Made by a program: the position numbers and the translations under genes. Shown here in pieces: positions 1 to 5,576 of a DNA stretch of 7,597 nucleotides (position 1 is its first letter; each line of letters opens with the position of its first letter). This DNA comes from Tannerella sp. Its GTDB lineage: Bacteria > Bacteroidota > Bacteroidia > Bacteroidales > Tannerellaceae. The stretch spans positions 1 to 7,597 of the forward strand of contig JAITNE010000215.1 in the NCBI GenBank assembly GCA_031290635.1. The letters run 5' to 3'. Under the pieces are notes generated by a model that had not been told where the DNA came from, did no database searches, and saw nothing but the letters and a program-made list of their open reading frames with translations.

Positions 1-79
1 AAGTCCGAGCGAGCAGAGGGGATTATGGACGCAGGTCAAGCAGCAATCATCCGGAATAGTCATTCGTTGACTTCTTTTT

Positions 80-174
80 TCGGGACATCGGGACACTCAA
101 AATGTCTCGACAGGGCAGAAAAGCAGAAAATATAATTGATTCTCGGGACATCTGGACACTCAAAATGTCGCGAC
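80..174. repeat. Two 32-base direct repeats, each an imperfect dyad
   Basis: The copies at 80-111 and 143-174 match at 30 of 32 positions and start 63 bases apart. Each is also a dyad. In copy 1, TCGGGACAT (80-88) pairs with ATGTCTCGA (102-110) through nine pairs including one G-T, around a 13-base loop. In copy 2, 143-151 pairs with 165-173 with one mismatch. Neither hairpin is followed by a T-run on either strand, so they do not look like ordinary terminators. On the minus strand both copies can be read in one frame (185 to 60, 41 codons) and encode the same peptide SRHFECPDVP twice; I doubt this is a gene. They may be an intergenic repeat family or decayed coding repeats. The repeat itself is seen directly; any function is inference. 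Confidence 0.8.
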
Positions 175-340
175 CTATATTTCATAATAGGTTGCTGAAC
201 TGATTCCCTTTCTTTGAACCAACCCTAATTCTGTCATTTTTGTTAAATGTCGTTCTGCCTTTTTAGTATCATATGGACTTATTCATGACTTCAATAGCCA
301 TTGCCATATATTTTCGGGCATCCATAGTATCTTGTTGCAT
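175..340 (-). pseudogene. Collapsed remnant of a multidomain ATP-binding/winged-helix protein
   Basis: Two short coding pieces survive in different frames. From the ATG at 340-338 the minus strand reads MQQDT followed by MDARKYMAMAIEVMNKSI, then a TGA at 271-269. From about 282 a second frame gives ISPYD, then TKKAERHLTKMTELGLVQRK, then GISSATYYEI, ending in TAG at 177-175. The second piece looks like the last helix and wing of a C-terminal winged-helix domain. The first resembles the N-terminal start of Bacteroidales proteins that join a cytidine-deaminase-like domain to an AlbA_2/AAA_4 ATP-binding core with a C-terminal winged helix. If both come from one gene, nearly the whole middle (several hundred codons) has been deleted and the frame lost. 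The family assignment is from memory of such proteins; a Fic-type C-terminus is an alternative for the second piece. It starts 24 bases past the ACT gene stop, on the same strand. Confidence 0.55.
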
Positions 341-364
341 AATTCTTAACTTCAAGTCAACGGA

Positions 365-784
365 TTATACCAAGTCCTTTTCGGTGAGATAGTCGAGGTT
401 TTTGCGGCGTATGACCTCGCGGGCGGCTTCACGGTTGTTGGTGCGAAGGATGACTATCGACTTCTCATGAAGCGAAAAGCAATACATGTATTCTATGCTT
501 ATGCCGCTTTGGGTGAAACATGACAGCGTGCGGGAGATGCTGTCTGCCGTCGATTCGGTTTGGATGGCGAGTACGTCAGTGAAGTTGACGCTCACGTTGT
601 TGTCCTTCAATAGCTTGTAAGCTTTCTCGGATTCGCTGACTATCATCCGCAATATCCCGTATTCGGATGTGTCGGCGATGGTCGCAGCTATAATCCTGAT
701 GTTCTCGCGTGCAAGCAATGCAAGTATCTCGCAAAGTTTGCCGTACTTGTTTTCAATAAAAATGGAGATTTGATTTACAGTCAT
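365..784 (-). CDS. Tandem ACT-domain protein, probable amino-acid-responsive regulator
   Basis: A 139-residue protein made of two ACT domains and nothing else: the first about residues 4-70 (MTVNQISIFIENKYGKL, with the glycine typical of the ligand-binding turn), the second about 72-135 (SGISIEYMYCF). ACT domains bind small ligands, usually amino acids, and regulate enzymes or transport. No catalytic or DNA-binding domain is present, so it probably acts by binding another protein or as a ligand-binding dimer in the cytoplasm. It lies downstream of paaK on the same strand, an arrangement known in Bacteroidales, often together with iorA/iorB for aryl-pyruvate oxidation. This suggests a link to aromatic amino acid metabolism; the ligand is inferred, not shown. 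The ATG at 784-782 begins the first beta strand directly, so the start is secure. A 147-base repeat-rich spacer separates it from paaK. Confidence 0.85.
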   Translation of the reverse strand: MTVNQISIFIENKYGKLCEILALLARENIRIIAATIADTSEYGILRMIVSESEKAYKLLKDNNVSVNFTDVLAIQTESTADSISRTLSCFTQSGISIEYMYCFSLHEKSIVILRTNNREAAREVIRRKNLDYLTEKDLV

Positions 785-830
785 GATGGATAAATTAGAA
801 ATTAGAAGTGAGTAACGAAGAGTGAGTAAT

Positions 831-911
831 GAGCTGTGAGTAATAAGTAATCAGTAACGAGTTGTGAGTAATAAGTAATCAGTAACGAGCTGTGAGTAAT
901 GAGTAACTAAC
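831..911. repeat. 28-base tandem repeat in the paaK-ACT spacer
   Basis: Units at 831-858 and 859-886 differ at a single base (GAGCTGTGAG versus GAGTTGTGAG at the start). A third, shorter and degenerate unit runs 887-911. Looser GTGAGTAAC/GTGAGTAAT motifs extend the pattern leftwards to about 806. The sequence is built of short GAGTAAT/AAGTAAT words and has stops in all frames, so it is not coding. It fills most of the gap between the paaK stop and the ACT start. The unit length is not a multiple of three. Such arrays usually vary in copy number between strains by slippage; here that is inference. Confidence 0.85.
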
Positions 912-931
912 AATAAACAACAAGTAACTCT

Positions 932-2236
932 TTAGATTTTGCGGAGGTCTTTTACTCGGACTGCCTTGCCTTCGGCGACAGGTAACGACCCCTTTGAAAG
1001 CAGTTTTAAGCGCGGGGTTATCAACAGCTCGTCTTTCAACAGGCGTACTATCTTGCGACTCATCCGTTCAAGCGTCCCGTAATCGTCGGTGAACAGTTCG
1101 CTTAACTCTACTTCAATCAGCATCTCATCGTTGTTGCCGACCGTTTCGATAGTGATAAGATAGTTGCCGCCAAGTTCCTTGAACGACCTTAGTCTCGTCT
1201 CGATTTGAATGGGGAAGATATTTACGCGTTTGAGGATGATCATGTCGTCGCTGCGACCTTTGAAACGGTCGATGCGGCGATGGGTACGACCACAGGGACA
1301 GTCGCCGGGCAGGAAGCGCGTCAGGTCGTGAGTACGGTAACGAATCAACGGCATCGCCTCGCGTTGCAGGGTGGTGAGTACAAGTTCGCCCGTCTCGCCT
1401 TCGGGCACAGGCTGCAAGGTCTGCGGATCAATGATTTCGGCTATCACATAATCTTCCCAGATATGCAGACCGTTCTGCTCCATGCACTCGAAAGCTACTC
1501 CCGGCCCGTTCATCTCCGACATTCCGAAGCAGTTGTAAGCCTTCACTCCAAGCAGTTTTTCAATCCTTTGACGCTGTTCCTCCGAGTGAGGTTCGGCGCC
1601 CATGCAGAAGACTTTTAGCTGAGTATCCTTTCTGGGGTCGATGTTCATCTCCTGAAAAACCTCCGCCAGCCGCGTGGCATAACTTGGAATGATATGCAGG
1701 GCGGTCGTCCCGAAGTCCATAATGAATTTTATCTGTCGCTTGGAGTTACCCGCCGCAGCAGGCACGGTGAGCGCTCCGAGACGCTCTGCGCCATACTGAA
1801 AACCCAGCCCGCCGGTGAACATTCCGTAGCCCGAAGTGTTCTGAAAGACGTCGGTATCCCTTAGCCCTACCATATACATGCAGCGGGCTACCTGCTCGGA
1901 CCAGAGGTCGATGTCGCGCTGCGAGTGAAGCACAACGGTAGGGTTGCCGGTAGTGCCGCTTGAGGAATGTATCCGCACGCATTTTTGCAGCGGGATTGCC
2001 GCGAAGCCGAAGGGGTAATGCAGGCGAAGGTCTTCCTTGGTAGTCAGCGGCAACAGGCCGATATCATCGACCGAGCGGATAGAGTCCGGAGTGATGCCGT
2101 GTTCCTTAAAAACCTTGCTGTAGTGTGACGAGCCGGCTGCCTGCCGGATAGCGCCGCGCAATCTTTCGGTCTGCAGATTGTGCAGTTCGCCGCGGCTCAT
2201 CGTTTCAAATTCTTCTTGCCAATAGGATTGTGTCAT
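932..2236 (-). CDS. paaK: Phenylacetate-CoA ligase (aryl-acetate AMP-forming ligase)
   Basis: A 434-residue cytoplasmic enzyme of the adenylate-forming superfamily. It activates phenylacetate, or a related aryl acetate such as indoleacetate, with ATP and CoA to the acyl-CoA and AMP. The length matches the PaaK family. The phosphate-binding loop SSSGTTGNPT is at 91-100, and the adenine-binding and aryl-pocket segment YNCFGMSEMNGPGVAFEC at 234-251. GETGELVLTTL is at 280-290, the ribose-contacting IRYRTHDLTRF at 298-308, and the hinge region GRSDDMIILKRVNIFP at 327-342. The small C-terminal domain ends with EGKAVRVKDLR, which carries the probable catalytic lysine. All key motifs are intact. No phenylacetyl-CoA epoxidase (paaABCDE) genes are near, so aerobic phenylacetate breakdown is not implied. 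In anaerobic gut Bacteroidales the enzyme is thought to work with indolepyruvate oxidoreductase in aromatic amino acid metabolism, but those genes are not in this window. The start at 2236 gives the usual N-terminus; an in-frame duplicate of the start lies 39 bases upstream. Confidence 0.93.
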   Translation of the reverse strand: MTQSYWQEEFETMSRGELHNLQTERLRGAIRQAAGSSHYSKVFKEHGITPDSIRSVDDIGLLPLTTKEDLRLHYPFGFAAIPLQKCVRIHSSSGTTGNPTVVLHSQRDIDLWSEQVARCMYMVGLRDTDVFQNTSGYGMFTGGLGFQYGAERLGALTVPAAAGNSKRQIKFIMDFGTTALHIIPSYATRLAEVFQEMNIDPRKDTQLKVFCMGAEPHSEEQRQRIEKLLGVKAYNCFGMSEMNGPGVAFECMEQNGLHIWEDYVIAEIIDPQTLQPVPEGETGELVLTTLQREAMPLIRYRTHDLTRFLPGDCPCGRTHRRIDRFKGRSDDMIILKRVNIFPIQIETRLRSFKELGGNYLITIETVGNNDEMLIEVELSELFTDDYGTLERMSRKIVRLLKDELLITPRLKLLSKGSLPVAEGKAVRVKDLRKI

Positions 2237-2280
2237 AATATCTTATAATATCTTTTCCAAACATGACTGTGTCATAATAT
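2229..2280 (-). repeat. Duplicated paaK start region with an upstream mini-ORF
   Basis: The 13 bases ATATTATGACACA occur at the paaK start (2241-2229) and again at 2280-2268, exactly 39 bases apart. Similarity continues beyond this core, so it looks like an imperfect 39-base (13-codon) tandem duplication. The upstream copy has an ATG at 2275-2273 that reads MTQSCLEKIL and then TAA (2245-2243), in phase with paaK, whose own start reads MTQSYW. Only two codons separate that stop from the true ATG. The result is either a harmless duplicate or a short upstream ORF that could affect initiation; the sequence alone does not decide. Confidence 0.75.
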
Positions 2281-2293
2281 TGAGAATTAAAAG

Positions 2294-2380
2294 CGGAAAG
2301 CGAGGGATTCGAACCCCCGGTACAGTTACCCGTACACCGCATTTCGAGTGCGGCCCGATCGACCACTCCGGCAGCTTTCC
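2294..2380 (-). tRNA. tRNA-Ser (anticodon CGA)
   Basis: An 87-base tRNA on the minus strand. The acceptor stem GGAAAGC (2380-2374) pairs with GCTTTCC (2301-2295), with G as discriminator base, as in serine tRNAs. The anticodon arm is CCGCA-CTCGAAA-TGCGG, whose loop gives anticodon CGA (codon UCG). A long variable arm follows, GTAC...GTAC around GGGTAACT, the class II feature of serine tRNAs. The T arm is GGGGG-TTCGAAT-CCCTC with one G-T pair. CCA is not encoded, so it would be added after transcription. A TACCTTTG -7 element 42 bases upstream is its likely promoter. The paaK start is 57 bases downstream on the same strand. Confidence 0.95.
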
Positions 2381-2421
2381 TTCGTGCGCCTGTTCCGTCG
2401 GATTCTTCCGAACAAGCGCCG

Positions 2422-2452
2422 CAAAGGTACTAACTTTTTTTTACATGACAAA
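2422..2452 (-). promoter_or_regulatory. Bacteroidota-type promoter for tRNA-Ser
   Basis: On the minus strand the -33 element TTTG is at 2452-2449 and the -7 element TACCTTTG (perfect TAnnTTTG) at 2429-2422, with 19 bases between them. The expected start of transcription is about 2415, roughly 35 bases before the tRNA 5' end. No other promoter of this quality is visible between the tRNA and paaK. Confidence 0.75.
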
Positions 2453-2454
2453 TT

Positions 2455-2484
2455 TTTGTGGAAAATTTTTTATCCTTACCTTTG
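2455..2484 (+). promoter_or_regulatory. Bacteroidota-type promoter for kbl
   Basis: The -33 element TTTG is at 2455-2458 and the -7 element TACCTTTG (perfect TAnnTTTG) at 2477-2484, with 18 bases between. Transcription should start near 2490, leaving a leader of only about 18 bases before the kbl ATG. The -33 element lies two bases from that of the divergent tRNA promoter. Confidence 0.78.
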
Positions 2485-2507
2485 CACCTCATTATAAACG
2501 AAAATAT

Positions 2508-3698
2508 ATGTACGGTAATTACCAACAATTCCTCCAAACCGAGCTTGAAGCTATCAAGGAAGCCGGTTTGTACAAGACAGAAAGAATAATCAGCACGCCG
2601 CAAAAGGCGAATATTCAGCTGAACGGCGGCGAAGATGCGCTGAACTTTTGCGCTAATAATTATTTAGGTCTTTCGGACGACCCAAGACTGATAGTAGCCG
2701 CTAAAGAGGCTATGGATACGCATGGATTCGGCATGTCGTCAGTGCGTTTCATCTGCGGAACACAAGACAGACACAAGGAACTCGAAGCTCTGATTGCGGA
2801 TTACTTCAAGACCGAAGATACTATCCTCTACGGCTCGTGTTTTGATGCTAACGGCGGGCTGTTTGAGCCTCTGCTCGGCGAAGAAGACGCTATCATCTCG
2901 GATACGCTCAACCATGCTTCGATTATCGACGGGGTACGGCTTTGCAAGGCTCATCGCTATCGCTATGCCAATGCTTCGATGTTTGAACTCGAAGAATGCC
3001 TTAAGGATGCACGATTTCAACGTTATAGATTGATAGCTACCGACGGCGTATTCTCGATGGACGGCAATGTTGCGCCCTTAGACAAGATTTGTAACTTGGC
3101 AGATAAATACGACGCTATCGTTATGGTTGACGAATCGCACTCGGCAGGGGTTGTAGGCGCAACCGGACACGGAGTAGCCGAACTCTACAAACTTTATGGC
3201 CGCATAGATGTCTTTACCGGTACGCTCGGCAAGTCGTTCGGCGGCGCAATGGGCGGATTCACCACAGGACGGAAGGAAATCATCGACCTGCTACGTCAGC
3301 GCTCGCGTCCGTATCTGTTCTCAAACTCGCTCGCGCCGGCAATCGTCGGAGCAAGTATAGCAATGTTCAATATACTGAAAGAAAGCAACGAGCTGCATAC
3401 CCGCCTTGCTACTAATGTGCAGTATTTCCGCGATATTATGCTTGCCGCCGGCTTCGACATCAAACCGACGCAATCAGCTATCTGCGCCGTCATGCTCTAC
3501 AACGCCCGACTGTCGCAGGATTTTGCCCTGCGTATGCAGAAAGAAGGCGTCTTCGTTACCGGATTCTACTATCCCGTAGTCCCCAAAGATCAGGCTCGCA
3601 TCCGCGTACAACTGTCTGCCGGACATACAAGAGAGCATCTCGACAAAGCTATCAGCGCGTTTATTAAAGTCGGTAAAGAACTGAGTGTGATTAAATAG
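2508..3698 (+). CDS. kbl: 2-amino-3-ketobutyrate CoA ligase (glycine C-acetyltransferase)
   Basis: A 396-residue PLP enzyme of the alpha-oxoamine synthase family, close to the 398 residues of E. coli Kbl. It joins glycine and acetyl-CoA to 2-amino-3-oxobutyrate, or runs in reverse as the second step of threonine breakdown after threonine dehydrogenase. Visible motifs are NFCANNYLGL at 46-55, GSCFDANGGLFE at 109-120, LNHASIIDG at 134-142 with the ring-stacking histidine 136, VDESHSAG at 207-214 with the PLP-pyridine aspartate 208, and TGTLGKSFGG at 237-246 with the PLP lysine 242. The SCFDANGG segment favours Kbl over serine palmitoyltransferase or BioF. The frame is open upstream to about 2280, but that part is antisense to the tRNA and lies before the promoter; MYGNYQQFLQ at 2508 is the family's N-terminus. 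A threonine dehydrogenase gene is not in the window. The next gene starts 37 bases on. Confidence 0.95.
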   Translation: MYGNYQQFLQTELEAIKEAGLYKTERIISTPQKANIQLNGGEDALNFCANNYLGLSDDPRLIVAAKEAMDTHGFGMSSVRFICGTQDRHKELEALIADYFKTEDTILYGSCFDANGGLFEPLLGEEDAIISDTLNHASIIDGVRLCKAHRYRYANASMFELEECLKDARFQRYRLIATDGVFSMDGNVAPLDKICNLADKYDAIVMVDESHSAGVVGATGHGVAELYKLYGRIDVFTGTLGKSFGGAMGGFTTGRKEIIDLLRQRSRPYLFSNSLAPAIVGASIAMFNILKESNELHTRLATNVQYFRDIMLAAGFDIKPTQSAICAVMLYNARLSQDFALRMQKEGVFVTGFYYPVVPKDQARIRVQLSAGHTREHLDKAISAFIKVGKELSVIK

Positions 3699-3735
3699 AG
3701 GTCATCTTTATCAAAGAACCGAATGTAATTAAATA

Positions 3736-4623
3736 ATGGTATTAAACAGCAACTTTCATAGCCATTGCATCTTTTGCGACGGGCGAAGTCATCCTGAAAA
3801 ATTTATCAAGTTTGCGCTTGCAAATCACTTTCGCGCGTATGGTTTTTCATCACACTCGCCGCTGCCTTTCGAGACTTTCTGGAACATGAGCAAAGAAGAT
3901 ACGCCGGAATATATCGCCGAAATACAACGACTTAAGGTGAAATACTCCGACTTTATCGAGATATATCTCGGTATGGAGATTGACTATCTCTCTGAAACAT
4001 ACAACGCTACCCTACCCTATTTCCGCGACTTGCCGCTCGATTACCGCATCAGTTCTATTCATTTCATGCCTTGGCAAACGCCGCTGCTCGAAGATAATAT
4101 GGTATGTATCGACGGCTCTTATGATGGATTCAAGGATGGAATAAACGAGCATTACAATGGCAGTATCCGCGCATTGACGGAAGATTTCTTCCGCCATTCT
4201 ATGAAGATGGTCGAACTTGGAGGCTTTGATATCGTTGGACACATAGATAAGGTTTACATGAACGGCAGCAAGCATCCGGATTTCAACATCAACGCCGAAT
4301 GGTTTCGCAAGCCTTTCCTCGAACTGCTTGATTTGATAGCCGAAAAAGGCCTGATAGTCGAGATAAACACTAAAAACTTTCTGCGCAGAAACGAAACATA
4401 TCCTCATCTAAGCTCATATAAAGAACTTAAAACGAGGAATATCCCTATCATGGTCAATTCCGACTGCCACTATCCCGATTTAGTGAACGACGGACGCAAA
4501 GAAACTATCTTGCTACTGCGAGAAGCCGGCTTCCGTTCAACCCGCGAAATAGTCAAAGGACAATGGCAAGATATAGCGCTGTGTGGAGACGTGGCACGCC
4601 CAGTCTCTACTATAACTTCATAA
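3736..4623 (+). CDS. PHP-family histidinol-phosphatase (HisK/HisJ type)
   Basis: A 295-residue cytoplasmic metal-dependent phosphatase of the polymerase and histidinol phosphatase (PHP) superfamily, near the usual length for HisK. The putative metal ligands are all present: FHSH (H8, H10), D15, SSHSP (H40), GMEID (E81), SIHF (H109), VGHIDK (H169) and NSDCH (D243, H245). The family dephosphorylates L-histidinol phosphate in histidine synthesis. No other his gene is nearby, and Bacteroidales usually carry this activity in HisB, so this copy may act on another sugar or amino-alcohol phosphate; that is inference. The ATG at 3736 begins the first metal-binding strand immediately, so the start is well supported. 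It sits 37 bases after kbl and 26 before the next gene, with no promoter or terminator seen in either gap, consistent with an operon. Confidence 0.88.
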   Translation: MVLNSNFHSHCIFCDGRSHPEKFIKFALANHFRAYGFSSHSPLPFETFWNMSKEDTPEYIAEIQRLKVKYSDFIEIYLGMEIDYLSETYNATLPYFRDLPLDYRISSIHFMPWQTPLLEDNMVCIDGSYDGFKDGINEHYNGSIRALTEDFFRHSMKMVELGGFDIVGHIDKVYMNGSKHPDFNINAEWFRKPFLELLDLIAEKGLIVEINTKNFLRRNETYPHLSSYKELKTRNIPIMVNSDCHYPDLVNDGRKETILLLREAGFRSTREIVKGQWQDIALCGDVARPVSTITS

Positions 4624-4649
4624 TAACTTCAACTAACTTCCAAACCAAC

Positions 4650-5576
4650 ATGAATTTTCGACCTATCAGCATACAAGACAAGGATGTGATTACGGCGTTT
4701 ACCCATAAGAGTGATTTCAATAATTGCGACTTCGCATTTGCCAATATGTGCAGCTGGAGTTTCTTCTACGACAGCGAGTTTGCCGTCGCCGACAACTTCC
4801 TGTTCATTCGTTTTTATATTGAAGAAAAAGGGCATCGACACCTCGCGTACATGATACCTCTCAGCGACGGAAACGGTGATGGCAACGCCGCCTCCGACCT
4901 GCATCATGCCATCGAAATGCTCGAACAAGACGCCGAAACTATGGGCTTCACGCCGCTTATACTCGGCCTTTCTTACGAAAAGAAGGAAGAACTCAACGCA
5001 CTTTTCCCCGCCAAATTCACTTTTATGGCCGACCGCGATTACTTCGATTATCTATATCTGCGTGCAGACCTTGCCACACTGCGCGGCAAGAAATTTCAGC
5101 CTAAACGCAATCACATCAACAAATTCCGCAAACTGTATCCGTACGAATATCATCCTGTTACACCTGCGCTTGTACCGCAATGCCTCGAAGTAGAGCGGAT
5201 ATGGTGGAAAGCAAACATGGATGATAAGGACGTCGAAGACCTCTCGCACGAACAACTCTCCATGACCTTTGCACTCAATCATTTCGAGGAACTCGGACTT
5301 ACCGGCGGCGCTATCACCGTTTATGGCAAGTTAGTAGCCTTCACCTACGGCTCGCCAGTCAACGACACTGTTTTCGGAGTGCATGTCGAGAAAGCCGACG
5401 TCTTCTACGAAGGCATCTTCAGCGTAATCAACATGGAGTTTGCCTCGCGCGTGCCCGAACAATACATCTACATCAACCGCGAAGAAGACTTGGGATTGCC
5501 GGGTCTGCGTCAATCCAAACTGTCGTATAACCCCACAATTATTCTTGAAAAATATGCAGCCCTACGTCGCAGATAA
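4650..5576 (+). CDS. DUF2156 protein (phosphatidylglycerol lysyltransferase C-terminal-like)
   Basis: A 308-residue soluble protein with the DUF2156 fold, two GNAT-like halves related to the catalytic C-terminal part of MprF/LysX lipid aminoacyltransferases. Characteristic segments are the N-terminal FNNCDFAFANMCSWSFFY at 23-40, LRGKKFQPKRNHINKF at 144-159 and YINREEDLGLPGLRQSKLSY at 273-292 close to the C-terminus. No transmembrane segments precede it, so it lacks the flippase half of MprF and is probably cytoplasmic or loosely membrane-bound. Transfer of an aminoacyl group from tRNA is known for relatives, but the substrate of these stand-alone bacterial proteins is not established as far as I know. 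The frame is open upstream into the hisK-like gene; the ATG at 4650 was chosen because MNFRPISIQDKDVI starts the domain and leaves a 26-base gap. It overlaps or abuts the acetyltransferase gene. Confidence 0.85.
   Translation: MNFRPISIQDKDVITAFTHKSDFNNCDFAFANMCSWSFFYDSEFAVADNFLFIRFYIEEKGHRHLAYMIPLSDGNGDGNAASDLHHAIEMLEQDAETMGFTPLILGLSYEKKEELNALFPAKFTFMADRDYFDYLYLRADLATLRGKKFQPKRNHINKFRKLYPYEYHPVTPALVPQCLEVERIWWKANMDDKDVEDLSHEQLSMTFALNHFEELGLTGGAITVYGKLVAFTYGSPVNDTVFGVHVEKADVFYEGIFSVINMEFASRVPEQYIYINREEDLGLPGLRQSKLSYNPTIILEKYAALRRR

Noticed and set aside
80..174. CRISPR array
   Set aside because: Only two repeats with one 31-base spacer, no third unit and no cas genes; each unit is a long dyad not like a CRISPR repeat.
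806..911. CRISPR or iteron origin
   Set aside because: Units are directly adjacent without spacers, are built of short GAGTAAT-like words, and no replication gene is near.
1205..1618. 137-codon plus-strand frame within paaK
   Set aside because: Antisense to a well-conserved part of paaK with all its motifs; no recognisable protein.
2280..2507. N-terminal extension of the kbl frame (GKRGIRTPGTVTRTP...)
   Set aside because: This part is the antisense of tRNA-Ser plus the promoter region; the transcript should start near 2490 and the family N-terminus begins at 2508.
3688..3735. Short direct repeat GTGATTAAATA / TGTAATTAAATA around the kbl stop and before the phosphatase start
   Set aside because: About ten A/T-rich bases; similarity of this size is expected by chance.
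4563..4649. N-terminal extension of the DUF2156 frame into the phosphatase gene
   Set aside because: It overlaps the phosphatase 3' end in another frame and adds residues not belonging to the domain; ATG 4650 fits better.
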